Assembly: GCF_016406325.1 (NCBI RefSeq)
Contig: NZ_CP066370.1
Location: forward strand, 2,542,001 to 2,606,000
Reading direction: 5' to 3'
From: Shewanella putrefaciens
GTDB taxonomy: Bacteria; Pseudomonadota; Gammaproteobacteria; Enterobacterales; Shewanellaceae
DNA: 64,000 bases
This document shows positions 25,258 through 35,185 of this stretch, piece after piece; positions within the stretch are counted from its first letter, which is position 1; every line of letters begins with the position of its first letter. A program made the position numbers and the translations under genes. The notes beneath the pieces were generated by a model, which saw only the letters and a list, made by a program, of their open reading frames with translations, did no database searches and had not been told where the DNA came from.

Positions 25258-25668
25258 TTATTTTACTTCTTTTTTAACCTCTTCCACTTTTTCTGCGGCT
25301 TTCTTCATATCACCACCACATTTGCCTTCTCCGCATTTGCCTTCTTTGGCTTTATCAACGGCTTTTTTCATATCGCCGCCACACTTGCCTTCCCCGCATT
25401 TGCCTTCTTTAGCTTTATCAACGGCTTTTTTCATATCGCCGCCACACTTGCCTTCCCCGCATTTGCCTTCTTTAGCTTTATCTGCGGCTTTTTTCATTCC
25501 TTCGCCACATTTACCCTCACCACACTTACCTTCAGATCCAACGATTTGATAGCCTGCATCCATAGTTTGAAAACCAAATGGATTGGTTTGTGCGTTTACA
25601 GCAAAAGCAGAGCTGACAACAACAGTACCTAATGCAACTGCGGCGGCGGTTTTCTTAACTGAGTTCAT
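25258..25668 (-). CDS. hvfA: HvfA-like RiPP precursor with EGKCG repeats
   Basis: A 136-residue precursor. A signal peptide (residues 1-27, KKTAAAVALGTVVVSSAFAVNA) is followed by eight EGKCG motifs, six of them in three near-identical 21-residue units EGKCGEGKCGGDMKKAVDKAK, and a Lys/Glu tail. In this family the Cys are modified in the cytosol before export, and the product binds copper in the periplasm. ATG 25668 follows AAGGAA. The modification enzymes lie directly downstream. A DoxX-type HvfD gene, common in such loci, is not next to it. Confidence 0.9.
   Translation of the reverse strand: MNSVKKTAAAVALGTVVVSSAFAVNAQTNPFGFQTMDAGYQIVGSEGKCGEGKCGEGMKKAADKAKEGKCGEGKCGGDMKKAVDKAKEGKCGEGKCGGDMKKAVDKAKEGKCGEGKCGGDMKKAAEKVEEVKKEVK
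25317..25505. repeat. 63-bp in-frame tandem repeats in hvfA
   Basis: Three units start at 25317, 25380 and 25443. The first two are nearly identical; the third diverges at its end, and a further degenerate partial unit precedes them. Each encodes 21 residues with two EGKCG motifs. A multiple of three bases means copy-number change alters the number of modification sites without breaking the frame. Confidence 0.85.
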
Positions 25669-25912
25669 AATATTTTCCTTGTCGTTTATGGTGTAAAGTG
25701 CCCAACCACAGTTTATGTAGCTGGTTTGTAACAAGAGACCTGTTGAAACTCAATTCTATTGCAAAAAACACATTTAGATCACAGAAATATTCAATACACC
25801 CTGATAGAGGGCGAATCAATAACTCAATCCAGCTGGAAAAGTTTCTTGTTCGCAACGCTAGAACGATAAGGTAGAATGCACGCCCTTTGAGAACTGATGC
25901 GGGTTAACGGCT

Positions 25913-26866
25913 GTGCGTGTGATTTTGGCTCCAATGGAAGGTGTGGTAGACGATTTGATGCGTGACATTCTCTCAGCAATCAATCCCTACGACTTACTTG
26001 TCACTGAATTTGTACGAGTGGTAGATCAACTTCTGCCAGAGAAAGTTTTTCTTAAACTTTGCCCTGAATTACACAATCAGGGGAATACACCATCAGGTAC
26101 GCCAGTACGTGTTCAATTACTCGGTCAAGAACCCCAATGTATGGGAGAAAATGCCCTACGAGCAGTAGAGCTAGGTTCCCATGGCGTCGATGCCAACTTT
26201 GGTTGTCCGGCGAAAATGGTTAACCGCAGTAACGGTGGCGCTGTACTCCTGCAATATCCAGATAGTATTCACGATATTGTCCGCGCAATGCGTCAAGCCG
26301 TGCCCAGCGAGCACCCTGTTACGGCAAAAATCCGCCTAGGTTATGAAGATAAATCACTCTTTATGGAAAATGCCTTGGCTGTCTATGAAGCGGGGGCAAC
26401 CGAACTTGCCATTCATGCACGCAGTAAAGTTGATGGCTATAAACCTCCCGCCTATTGGGAATACATTACTGAGGTGAGAAAACGTCTGCCTATCCCAGTG
26501 ATTGCTAACGGGGAAATTTGGAACAGTGATGATGCCAAGCGTTGTATGGCCGTGACTGGCTGCGATAGCATTATGATTGGTCGTGGCGCCATTTCATTGC
26601 CCAATTTAGCTGACACCATAAAAACAGGAGCCGCACCTTATACTTGGGCGCAAACCTTAGCGCTTATGCTCAGTTATACTCAAAGGGAACTCAATGGCCG
26701 TAAAAGCGATTATTACCCCGCACGAATCAAACAGTGGTTTACCTACCTCAATCGACAATATCCTGAAGCGGATACCCTTTTTAGAACATTAAGAGTCCAT
26801 AAAACAACCGAAGACATCGTCAGAGAACTTGAAGCGGCACACAATGCTTTACCAAAAACACATTAA
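25913..26866 (+). CDS. dusC: tRNA-dihydrouridine(16) synthase DusC
   Basis: FMN-dependent reduction of U16 in tRNA. The 317-residue protein begins VILAPMEGVVDD and has the catalytic Cys in ANFGCPAKMVNRSNGGA, HARSKVDGYKPPAYWEYI and the FMN-phosphate site IMIGRGAI. The DusC rather than DusA/B type is indicated by the MRVILAPMEGV start and the C-terminal helical domain (ARIKQWFTYLNRQYPEADTLF). It starts with GTG and is transcribed divergently from hvfA. Confidence 0.92.
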   Translation: MRVILAPMEGVVDDLMRDILSAINPYDLLVTEFVRVVDQLLPEKVFLKLCPELHNQGNTPSGTPVRVQLLGQEPQCMGENALRAVELGSHGVDANFGCPAKMVNRSNGGAVLLQYPDSIHDIVRAMRQAVPSEHPVTAKIRLGYEDKSLFMENALAVYEAGATELAIHARSKVDGYKPPAYWEYITEVRKRLPIPVIANGEIWNSDDAKRCMAVTGCDSIMIGRGAISLPNLADTIKTGAAPYTWAQTLALMLSYTQRELNGRKSDYYPARIKQWFTYLNRQYPEADTLFRTLRVHKTTEDIVRELEAAHNALPKTH

Positions 26867-27069
26867 TTTGCCTATGTAATAGTAACGCCATGGGTGATGG
26901 GTATTGATACCGTACATTTGCAGCAATAATTCAATAGGAATGAAGTACTTTTCTGGTTTATTACTGCGAAAAAACTAAAAATCTCGCTGATACTTGATCT
27001 TTATCATAGTCGCTGATAGTGGAACTATTAGACTGAACACCTAGAGTCAGATAAAACAGGCGATTTTAC

Positions 27070-27429
27070 GTGAGCACCACCCATATCAGACATGAATTGT
27101 CAGAGCTTGAGGCTAATCTAAGGAAAGAAATCGGCGCGCTCCCGCAGTTCCTTGAAGTACTCGGGACGCATTATGCCAACCTAAGTTTAGGCGAATTGAT
27201 CGATCAATTGGCACAAAGTCCCTTGGCCGAACACCCTCTTTTCTGCCAACTAAATAAACTTGATGCCGCGATCTGTCAGCTTGACTTAGGTCTCTATGGC
27301 CTGTGCTCAGATTGTGAAGCAGAAATAGAAATTGAACGCTTAAATCAAGATCCCACCGAACAACGCTGCGCCACCTGTGCAGAACACTACCAGCATGAGC
27401 ACCGTCACGAGCTACGACTTACTCACTAA
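27070..27429 (+). CDS. DksA/TraR-type zinc finger protein
   Basis: A 119-residue protein starting with GTG. A helical N-terminal half (residues 1-75) leads to a C4 zinc finger with CSDC and CATC spaced as in DksA (residues about 80-105), including LYGLCSDCEAEI and RLNQDPTEQRCATC. The acidic coiled-coil tip of DksA (the DxxDxA motif) is not obvious, so direct action on RNA polymerase is uncertain. It has no close partner genes. Confidence 0.8.
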   Translation: MSTTHIRHELSELEANLRKEIGALPQFLEVLGTHYANLSLGELIDQLAQSPLAEHPLFCQLNKLDAAICQLDLGLYGLCSDCEAEIEIERLNQDPTEQRCATCAEHYQHEHRHELRLTH

Positions 27430-27609
27430 TAAGTGTTCTATTTATTGTTATCCAATAAATGCCGTACTGACACACGAATATAAACCACATTACACTGCAA
27501 TCTAGTTGTATCAAAGTCATTAACGCCAGCATACCCAGTATGTAATCAGTAAAATGACTGGTTATATTTCAGCTAAATCACAGTAATAACTCGAATCATT
27601 AAAAGTAAA

Positions 27610-27635
27610 AAATGCCACTCAGGTGAGTGGCATTT
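27610..27635 (-). terminator. 5'-nucleotidase gene terminator
   Basis: AAATGCCACTC-AGGT-GAGTGGCATTT is followed by six Ts on the minus strand, 27 nt after the stop. Confidence 0.85.
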
Positions 27636-27661
27636 ATGCTTAAACAAATATCGATTAGTTG

Positions 27662-29380
27662 TTACAGTTTACAACCTTCAACACTTGATGAGTTTTCATA
27701 AACGATGTCGCCTACAGGATTATAGTCTGCAGCAACGATCGTTTGTTTGTCTTTTAAGAATGTATACAGTAAATCAGCATCAACATAACCCGTTTGAATT
27801 GGGCTTGCTAATTTCGGATAACCGTCACCACCAGCAGCATTAAAACTCGGCACAGTGAACTTATAGGTTGCTCCGACACTAAAATCTTTACCATTGATTT
27901 GACTGATATTGGCGGTCTTAGCCACACAGTCAATGGTCATTTTCACACCTGTGATTTGTGCATAACCACCATTATTGATCTGAATGCTGCCCACAGCCCC
28001 TAGATAAGCTGTAACTTCAGTCCCTGTCATTTCGTTCAATGTCACCATGTTACCAAACGGTTGAACGGTAAGTACGTCACGGTAAGTAATATTACCTGGT
28101 TGGATTGAGGCGCGCACACCACCCGAGTTCATCACACCGAAGTCTGCAGACACTTTACCACTTTGCGCCATCGCTAACATACGGCCTAAGTTAGTTTGTT
28201 TATTACGCACGTTTGCGCGTTCACCATCTAACAGGGCATCCGTCGTTGCAATCACTTCATCTAGCTTAGCTTGCCCTTTTTCTTGATAGTAAGACAGTAA
28301 CTCTTTTAACTCAGTATCTGGTTCAATTTTAGCACCAGCTAACTCGGTAGTTTTAGCACCTTTCTCATCCAGTTTACGCATGTTAACAGGCACAAGTTTG
28401 TAGCTTGCTAGATGTAGCTCACCGTTGAAATATTCAAAATCAGCTCGGCCTACATATTTACCCCATTCATGGGCTTGCATAATCCACGTACCATTTTGCT
28501 TATCTGGAGCACACTCATCACCGGGCTTAAAATCGGCGTAAACTTTGTTTTCACTGCCAGATTCCATACAAACAGGATTCTGTGAGTGGCCACCAATAAC
28601 AACTTGCAAATCACCTTCTTTCAGCGCGCGTGCGAGAGCAACATCACCTGGAGCGTTACTGCCATTTTGACCGTCAGCATAGTGGCCCATGTGTGTCGTT
28701 GCGAAAATAATATCAGCCGATTTGGCATCTTTAATTTCTTTGATGACCTTAGCAATTTCAACTTTGGGATCAGTAAAAATCAGATCGCTAATAAATTCAG
28801 GGTTACCAATTTTAGCAGTATCTTCGGTAGTTAAACCGATGACAGCAATTTTTAAACCGTTAACATTAAAAATTTTATAGGCATCAAAATAGCGCTCACC
28901 TTGACTACCATCGGTATTTTTACGGTATATATTGGCAGCCAACATTGGAAATTCTGCAAGACGGCGCTGCATATCAAGTACTGATAACGGATTATCAAAT
29001 TCATGGTTACCAACGGCCATTGCGTCATAACCAATTTTATTCATACCGGTAAAATCAGGAATAGCATCTTGTAAATCTGATTCTGGTACACCAGTATTGA
29101 TATCACCACCCGATAATAATAAAGTTTGACCGCCATTCTTGCTCACTTCAGCACGAATCTGGTCTACAAGTGTTTTCTGCGCTGCTAAACCATATTCGCC
29201 GTCACTATTTTCCCAGAAACGACCATGGTTATCATTGGTATGTAAAATAGTGAATGCTTTACACGCACTCCCTGCTTCAGCACATGTTGTTGGAATTTTA
29301 TCATCATCACTATTGTTACAACCTGCGAGAGCTGCAAGCACAGCCGTTGCAACTAATCCTTTAATAAGCTTATTTATCAT
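27662..29380 (-). CDS. Lipoprotein 5'-nucleotidase/metallophosphatase (UshA family)
   Basis: A 572-residue exported enzyme that removes phosphate from extracellular nucleotides. A lipoprotein signal ends in LAALAGC near residue 21. The metallophosphatase domain shows TNDNHGRF, GGDINTG, GNHEFD and ATTHMGHY/GGHSQN. The C-terminal nucleotide-binding domain contains NSGGVRASIQPG and NGGYAQITG. The lipid anchor distinguishes it from soluble E. coli UshA. AAGGGG precedes the ATG. Monocistronic. Confidence 0.92.
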   Translation of the reverse strand: MINKLIKGLVATAVLAALAGCNNSDDDKIPTTCAEAGSACKAFTILHTNDNHGRFWENSDGEYGLAAQKTLVDQIRAEVSKNGGQTLLLSGGDINTGVPESDLQDAIPDFTGMNKIGYDAMAVGNHEFDNPLSVLDMQRRLAEFPMLAANIYRKNTDGSQGERYFDAYKIFNVNGLKIAVIGLTTEDTAKIGNPEFISDLIFTDPKVEIAKVIKEIKDAKSADIIFATTHMGHYADGQNGSNAPGDVALARALKEGDLQVVIGGHSQNPVCMESGSENKVYADFKPGDECAPDKQNGTWIMQAHEWGKYVGRADFEYFNGELHLASYKLVPVNMRKLDEKGAKTTELAGAKIEPDTELKELLSYYQEKGQAKLDEVIATTDALLDGERANVRNKQTNLGRMLAMAQSGKVSADFGVMNSGGVRASIQPGNITYRDVLTVQPFGNMVTLNEMTGTEVTAYLGAVGSIQINNGGYAQITGVKMTIDCVAKTANISQINGKDFSVGATYKFTVPSFNAAGGDGYPKLASPIQTGYVDADLLYTFLKDKQTIVAADYNPVGDIVYENSSSVEGCKL

Positions 29381-29689
29381 TACATCAACCCCTTGATTTT
29401 AATTATTTTATCATAGAAAGTTTGTCTCGAACTCTATCAAGTTCGACGCAGAGCATAATAGCAAATAATAAAGATGAAATGTGTCATTTTTATTAATAAA
29501 AGTGACTTCAATGTGGTATTTACCAAAGGGTTTAAGATAAATTTGTTTCAAATAAAAAATAAGCTTAACAATTAAATTTTATATATTTAAGCCAGAAGAA
29601 ATAAAAACAAAATAATTAGTTTTAAACCTTTAAATATAAACAACTTAGAAGGAAATAAATGAAATCACTATTGTTCACTTAAAAGAACA

Positions 29690-29720
29690 GGCATGGGTAA
29701 TATTGACATTACCGCATGCC
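29690..29720 (-). terminator. Hairpin, probable esterase gene terminator
   Basis: GGCATG-GGTAAT with ATTACC-GCATGCC (one bulged base) forms a 12-bp stem 25 nt after the esterase stop, with T-rich sequence on both sides. The rest of the AT-rich 29381-29744 interval holds no gene that can be supported. Confidence 0.6.
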
Positions 29721-29744
29721 GTTTTTATCAGCAATTAGACTTGG

Positions 29745-30416
29745 CTACATTTCAAATTGCTGTAATAACCACTGACGAATATCGTTTAACTGGGCAGGAA
29801 TAACCGAATGTGCCATGGGGTAAGTTTGCCACTGCACTTGATATCCATCCGATATTAAAGCATCTTTGGCTAAGGCTCCCGCAGATAGCGGGACAACATC
29901 ATCCTGCACACCGTGCTGTTGTAATATCGGAGTATCACGGTTAACTATACTCAATTCCGTCGGTAACACATCGGCTGTCGGTAAATAACAAGATAACGCC
30001 ATGATACCAGCAAGCCTTTTTTCAAAACGTAGCCCTGAGAATAAGCTCATCACGCCCCCTTGGCTAAATCCAGCCAAGACAATGCGTTCACTCGGAATAC
30101 CTGCCGCGATTTGTTCATTAATCAATGCGTTAACATGTAACTCTGATGCCAAAACCCCTTGCATATCGGCTCTGTCATGTAAATCCATGCTTTTAATATC
30201 ATACCAAGCTCGCATGACGTAGCCGCCATTGATGGTTACAGCTTGCTCTGGTGCATGGGGAAAAATAAACCGAATGCTATGATGACTGGGTAACCCTAAG
30301 GCTGGCACAACAGGGGCAAATCCTGCCCCCGAATCCCCTAATCCATGTAACCAAATGACCACGGCCGTAGCAGGCGTCTTAGGCTCAACGACAATACGCT
30401 CAAGAGAAGCTGACAT
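29745..30416 (-). CDS. Carboxylesterase, phospholipase/carboxylesterase family
   Basis: A 223-residue alpha/beta hydrolase that cleaves short-chain esters. IWLHGLGDSGAGF forms the oxyanion region, GFSQGGVMSL holds the nucleophilic Ser, the Asp is in QHGVQDDVVP and the His in YPMAHSVIP. It has no signal peptide, so it is cytoplasmic. The family also includes acyl-protein thioesterases, so the natural substrate is unknown. Confidence 0.9.
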   Translation of the reverse strand: MSASLERIVVEPKTPATAVVIWLHGLGDSGAGFAPVVPALGLPSHHSIRFIFPHAPEQAVTINGGYVMRAWYDIKSMDLHDRADMQGVLASELHVNALINEQIAAGIPSERIVLAGFSQGGVMSLFSGLRFEKRLAGIMALSCYLPTADVLPTELSIVNRDTPILQQHGVQDDVVPLSAGALAKDALISDGYQVQWQTYPMAHSVIPAQLNDIRQWLLQQFEM

Positions 30417-30504
30417 ACTAAAAAATCCCTAATTCGATATTAAACACTCATCAACTAAAAAGTGATGATAAATCTATAAGTTAAACACGCGACGCAGGCG
30501 TACT

Positions 30505-30732
30505 TTATTCCGCATCCATTCCCAGCACATCTTGAATCGCACGTAACTGGGTATTTGAGTCCAATACTAAGCTCCAACGCACACCGCCACCATCGGCGAT
30601 CAACATAGGTGGCTGACGTCGCAAACCTATATCCTCCGCACTCGCTTGCAGTACGATACTGGCAACATTGAGCCGCACTTGCACTTCGAACTCAGTGACG
30701 ATGAGCTTACCCTGCGAAAAATCTATCACCAT
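30505..30732 (-). CDS. DUF3389 family protein
   Basis: A 75-residue protein starting MVIDFSQGKLIVTEFEVQVR, with LMIADGGGVRWS-like sequence (PPMLIADGGGVRWSLVLD) typical of the gammaproteobacterial DUF3389 family. ATG 30732 is preferred to a longer frame because the family begins here. Function unknown. Confidence 0.75.
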   Translation of the reverse strand: MVIDFSQGKLIVTEFEVQVRLNVASIVLQASAEDIGLRRQPPMLIADGGGVRWSLVLDSNTQLRAIQDVLGMDAE

Positions 30733-30983
30733 TATGATAACCGCCCTATGTGAAAACACCGTCATCATAGCAAACTTGTGGTCTTTTACCGATGGCATTT
30801 CCTTGTCAGCATACGAGCCATTAAAGTTTGATTACATTTGAGCTAACAGTGAGATCACAAATCCAGTGGATTATCAGGTAAACTTTTGCCCGATATTGAA
30901 TGGGCCGATAGAACACCAAGCAAATTGTTGCACTTATCGCCCAAAACTCGAGCTAAAATACTTCATCATTAGGCTGTTAAATA

Positions 30984-32942
30984 ATGCTTTCACTTCGCCC
31001 AACCGTCCTTTGCAGCGCCCTACTGTTTGCGCTGCAATTTCTTCCCAGCACCTATGCCAATAGCACTGATGCCAATAGCGCTTCTAACACCTTCGCCTCC
31101 GAGCCTGCTGCCACTTTTGCACAAACACAGACGCAGCAGAACCAAGATACACTGACCTATGCCAATTACACTGAAGTCAGCGTGAGTCATGTGGCGCTTG
31201 CCCTTGCCATCGATTTTAAGCAAAACCACTTATCCGGCGAAGTCATCCTCGATTTGGCTTGGCATAAGGCGGGGAAAGAACTCATCTTAGATACTCGAGA
31301 TCTAACGATTAACAGCGTAACGGCTTTAAATACAGCAGGGAAATGGCAAAGCGTGCCCTTCACCCTAGCCAACGCTGACACGGTAAAAGGCGCGGCACTG
31401 ACCATCAAACTTGCAGATGAAGATACCCAAAAGGTTAAAATCAGCTATCACACCTCGAATAATCCGTCCGGTATTCAATGGTTAACCCCTGAGCAAACCC
31501 AAGGTAAGCAGTTGCCTTTTATGTTCAGTCAGAGTCAGGCGATTCACGCCCGCAGTTGGATCCCACTGCAAGATACGCCAGCCGTTCGCCAAACCTATAG
31601 TGCGATAATAACCGCAGATAAAGCCATTACTGTGGTCATGGGGGCCGAACGTAAGGTGTTATCAAGCACCCAAACCCAGTTCACTATGCCGCAGGCCATT
31701 CCCGCTTATTTGATTGCTATTGCTGCTGGGGATTTAAAATTTTCTCCCTTAGATAACATCTCGGGTATTTGGGCCGAGCCAGTTATGCTCGACAAAGCCA
31801 GCAAAGAATTTTCCGACACACCAGAAATGATAAAAACAGCATCCAAGCGTTATGGCGATTACCGTTGGGGACGTTATGATCTGCTTATCTTACCGCCTAG
31901 CTTCCCCTTCGGTGGCATGGAAAACCCCCGTTTATCATTTATTACGCCAACGGTCATTGCCGAAGATAAAAGCTTAGTCAGTCTCATTGCACACGAACTC
32001 GCCCATTCTTGGTCAGGCAATTTAGTCACCAACGCAACCTGGCGCGATCTCTGGCTTAATGAAGGTTTTACCACCTATGTTGAAAACCGCATTATGGAAG
32101 ATCTCTATGGTCGTAACCGAGCCCTGATGGAACAAACGATTGGATACTCTGAACTGTTAGCAGAGCTTGAAGCATTACCACCTGAGGACTCAGTGCTGCA
32201 TATCACACTGGGTGAACGGGATCCAGACGATGCCTTTAGCGGCGTCCCCTATGTGAAAGGCCAGTTATTCTTAATCTTTTTGGAGCAAAAATATGGCCGT
32301 CAACGCTTCGATGCGTTTGTGAAAGATTATTTCAGTCATTTCGCGTTTCAGAGTATTACCACTGAGCAGTTCCGCGAGTATTTATCTTTAAATCTATTAA
32401 ACAAACACCCTAATATTGTCAGTGAAGCTGAAGTCGATACTTGGATTGAGGGCCAGGGATTACCCTCATTCCTCGTGCCCCCCAATTCCCACGCCTTTGA
32501 TGATGTCGATCTTCAAAGACAAACTTGGCTTGAAGGAAAGGTTAGCGCCAAAGCCCTTAAAACGAAGACATGGACCGTCCACCAGTGGTTGCGGTTTATT
32601 AGCGAAATGCCAAGAATTAATTTACACCAAGCTAAACTTGCCGAGCTAGATAATGCCTTCCATTTTACAGGCACTAGCAACAGTGAAATCGCTTTCGCAT
32701 GGTATTCACTCGCATTAGATAACCGCTATTACACTGTATTACCCGCGCTAAAGCAGTATGTAAACGAAATTGGTCGACGCCGACTTATCCTGCCTTTATA
32801 TCAAACGCTGGCGAGTACCGAGCACTATGATTGGGCCAAGCATGTCTACCTTAATGCTCGTTCGGGATATCACCCCCAAACGCAAGCAAGCCTTGACCTG
32901 CTGTTTGCAGACAAACCCATAGCGCATGAACATAACCACTAG
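30984..32942 (+). CDS. M1 family zinc metallopeptidase (aminopeptidase)
   Basis: A 652-residue exported peptidase. A signal peptide covers residues 1-25 (LCSALLFALQFLPSTYA). The M1 core includes GGMENPRLSF for substrate N-terminus recognition and the zinc motif HELAHSWSGN with the distal Glu in NEGFTTYVE. The C-terminal helical domain resembles leukotriene A4 hydrolase. It probably trims peptides in the periplasm and stands alone with its own terminator. Confidence 0.92.
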   Translation: MLSLRPTVLCSALLFALQFLPSTYANSTDANSASNTFASEPAATFAQTQTQQNQDTLTYANYTEVSVSHVALALAIDFKQNHLSGEVILDLAWHKAGKELILDTRDLTINSVTALNTAGKWQSVPFTLANADTVKGAALTIKLADEDTQKVKISYHTSNNPSGIQWLTPEQTQGKQLPFMFSQSQAIHARSWIPLQDTPAVRQTYSAIITADKAITVVMGAERKVLSSTQTQFTMPQAIPAYLIAIAAGDLKFSPLDNISGIWAEPVMLDKASKEFSDTPEMIKTASKRYGDYRWGRYDLLILPPSFPFGGMENPRLSFITPTVIAEDKSLVSLIAHELAHSWSGNLVTNATWRDLWLNEGFTTYVENRIMEDLYGRNRALMEQTIGYSELLAELEALPPEDSVLHITLGERDPDDAFSGVPYVKGQLFLIFLEQKYGRQRFDAFVKDYFSHFAFQSITTEQFREYLSLNLLNKHPNIVSEAEVDTWIEGQGLPSFLVPPNSHAFDDVDLQRQTWLEGKVSAKALKTKTWTVHQWLRFISEMPRINLHQAKLAELDNAFHFTGTSNSEIAFAWYSLALDNRYYTVLPALKQYVNEIGRRRLILPLYQTLASTEHYDWAKHVYLNARSGYHPQTQASLDLLFADKPIAHEHNH

Positions 32943-32960
32943 CGAGATAGAAAAAGACAA

Positions 32961-32990
32961 AAAAGCCCAAACCAACAGGTTTGGGCTTTT
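32961..32990 (+). terminator. Terminator after M1 peptidase
   Basis: AAAAGCCCAAACC-AACA-GGTTTGGGCTTTT is a perfect 13-bp stem, 18 nt after the stop. Confidence 0.88.
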
Positions 32991-33061
32991 AACTTCAAGA
33001 TTTCATCCCCGTTTTACTCATCTTCAATCGAGGAGCAAAACCAAGTTTTAAATCCTAAAAA

Positions 33062-33553
33062 TTAGTGGTGATGACCACCAGCACCATGGGCATGACCATG
33101 GGCGATTTCTTCATCAGAGGCATCGCGAGCACCGACAATTTCGATATCGAAGGTTAAATCACGGCCCGCTAAGGGATGGTTCACATCCACAGTCGCCATA
33201 AATTTACCTACTTTAACGATAGTGACTTGACGTTGACCGTGGTCAGTGTGTACCACAGCCGTCATACCTGGCTTCCACACGCTGGCGCCTAATAGGTGTT
33301 TCACAGACACTCGTTGTTGCGCAGCGTCTCCTTCAACGCGCTCACCGTAGGTTTCCGACGCAGGTAAAGTCACGGTAAACTTGTCACCAACAGCTTTGCC
33401 ATTAATGGCATTTTCAACACCTGGCATCATATTGTCATGGCCATGTAAATAGGCAATGGCTTCACGGCCTTCGTTGGTCTCAATCACATCACCTTTCTCA
33501 TCGCGCAGAGTGTAGTTAAACTGCACAACCATGTCGTCTTTAATAATGCTCAT
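33062..33553 (-). CDS. FKBP-type peptidyl-prolyl isomerase, SlyD-like
   Basis: A 163-residue protein that speeds proline isomerisation. FNYTLRDEKGDVIETN opens the FKBP domain, with an inserted chaperone flap (residues about 70-125) as in SlyD, and NHPLAGRDLTFDIEIVG closes it. The short His-rich tail (HGHAHGAGGHHH) can bind nickel or other metals but is much shorter than the E. coli SlyD tail. Cytoplasmic. Confidence 0.9.
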   Translation of the reverse strand: MSIIKDDMVVQFNYTLRDEKGDVIETNEGREAIAYLHGHDNMMPGVENAINGKAVGDKFTVTLPASETYGERVEGDAAQQRVSVKHLLGASVWKPGMTAVVHTDHGQRQVTIVKVGKFMATVDVNHPLAGRDLTFDIEIVGARDASDEEIAHGHAHGAGGHHH

Positions 33554-33659
33554 CGAATATCCTTTGATTTACTTCGATTTCAAATGTGGGGCGAGCTTAA
33601 CAAAACTGACCTTTTCACTCCACATTTTTATCCCGTCTGCACCGCACATCTGCTTAACA

Positions 33660-34943
33660 TTAAAGCGTTAGCCCTAAAGCGGCGAACACCTCAGGACTTG
33701 GGAAACCATCAGCAATCATTTTTTTACTGCGCTGAAAAGCTTGGATCCCAGCCATTGAATTACGCCCTAGCACACCATCGGGTTTACCAACCTCAAACCC
33801 CGCCTCATTCAATTTTTCTTGCAGTTGTTTAACTTGCTCACGACTGAGACGAGGCTGTTCAGGCGGAGCAACTTTTAGAGGCTCGCCACCATTAATACGA
33901 TCCGCTAGATGTCCTACGGTAATGGCATAGAACTCTGAACGGTTCCAACGCATGATCACATTAAAGTTTTCATACCCTAGGAATGCAGGACCCGTATGAC
34001 CCGCAGGTAAATATAATGCAGCCTGAATATCCGCTTGTGGCAAAGGTTGTCCATTAGTCAGGGTTACAGACTGCGCAGCCCATTCAGCTAAAGGCAATGT
34101 CTGTTTTGCACCTAAATGGCTGTAACTAAAATTCTTTGGTAGTAAAACTTCACGCCCCCAACGCTCATTACGCTGCCAACCTAAATTTTGTAAAAAATTA
34201 GCCGCAGAGGTTAATGCATCTGCCGTGCTATTCCACAAATCCACTTTACCGTCACCGTCGCCATCAATAGCATACTTAGCATAGGCTGAAGGCATAAACT
34301 GTGTATGCCCCATTGCCCCCGCCCAAGAGCCCACCATAGTGTTTTTATCAAACTGATATTTTTCTTTTAACTTCAGTGCTTGCATCAATTCGGTGGTGAA
34401 ATAACTGCTACGACGTGGCTCACAAGCCAAGGTTGCCAGCGAGTCCAATACGGCCATTTTTCCTTTGTAAGAGCCATAGTTGGTCTCAAGTCCCCAAAAA
34501 GACAGAATATATTGTGGTGGTACCCCATACTGCAGCGACAACTTATCCAGCAATGCTCGATGCTTTTGTAATAAACGTCGCCCTTCATTGACACGCCAAT
34601 CGGTAGCTCTCTTAGTAAAATAATTCGCAAAAGTTTGACTAAATTCAGGTTGCTGTTGGTCGAGCTCAATCACGCGCGGCACAAATTGTAAATGCGCAAC
34701 GGTATTATTAATGGTTTCCTCTGATAACCCCTCACTTCGCGCTCGTGCCTGTAGCGTTGTGAGGCAACTAGCAAAGGCATCGGCATTTAATTGCACTGTG
34801 GCATTGATATCCACAGTGGCAAGTGCCGCATTAGGATCTGCAATGGCATTATTACTGCTAACACTGGACGTTGGCGCACTCGAGCAAGCACTCACACTAA
34901 CGCAGGCTGCAAAGCTAGCCGCAAGATAGGTCAACCCTTTCAT
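33660..34943 (-). CDS. Lytic murein transglycosylase, MltB family
   Basis: A 427-residue cell-wall enzyme that cleaves peptidoglycan to 1,6-anhydro muropeptides. The signal ends in a possible lipobox (SVSAC), so it may be anchored in the outer membrane. The SLT/MltB domain shows LSFWGLETNYGSYKG with the catalytic Glu, MGHTQFMPSAYAKYA and DGDGKVDLWNS. A C-terminal peptidoglycan-binding domain (about residues 365-427) contains DGVLGRNSMAGIQAFQ. The start at 34943 is chosen because the signal peptide begins there. Confidence 0.92.
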   Translation of the reverse strand: MKGLTYLAASFAACVSVSACSSAPTSSVSSNNAIADPNAALATVDINATVQLNADAFASCLTTLQARARSEGLSEETINNTVAHLQFVPRVIELDQQQPEFSQTFANYFTKRATDWRVNEGRRLLQKHRALLDKLSLQYGVPPQYILSFWGLETNYGSYKGKMAVLDSLATLACEPRRSSYFTTELMQALKLKEKYQFDKNTMVGSWAGAMGHTQFMPSAYAKYAIDGDGDGKVDLWNSTADALTSAANFLQNLGWQRNERWGREVLLPKNFSYSHLGAKQTLPLAEWAAQSVTLTNGQPLPQADIQAALYLPAGHTGPAFLGYENFNVIMRWNRSEFYAITVGHLADRINGGEPLKVAPPEQPRLSREQVKQLQEKLNEAGFEVGKPDGVLGRNSMAGIQAFQRSKKMIADGFPSPEVFAALGLTL

Positions 34944-35185
34944 TTTAATCAAATCGACAACTCCAATATTTGATTTCACAACAATCACTGTGTTGTACTC
35001 AACTGAGTTAATAATCCTGACCCATAGTGGCGGCTAACACAATCCTTATTGACATAAATACGCTTATGTCGAGTCTTATTGCTCAGTTATCCAACACAAG
35101 AAAAATCTTAACAAAGAATCCCTTGGCCTCTGTCGATGTTACCGTATAATGGGCAGGTTAACGGCATACTTCAAAGAGACCTATC

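Noticed and set aside
25317..25505. Regular repeats that might suggest a CRISPR array.
   Set aside because: Units of 63 bp adjoin without unique spacers and lie in frame inside a coding gene.
25178..25549. A plus-strand frame encoding repeated Ser-Pro-His-Leu-Pro segments.
   Set aside because: It is the antisense of the hvfA repeats. The minus frame has a signal peptide, a ribosome site and known family motifs.
29659..29682. A seven-codon frame with AAGGAA upstream, followed by a hairpin, resembling a leader peptide and attenuator.
   Set aside because: The next genes on both sides are on the opposite strand, so there is nothing for it to control.
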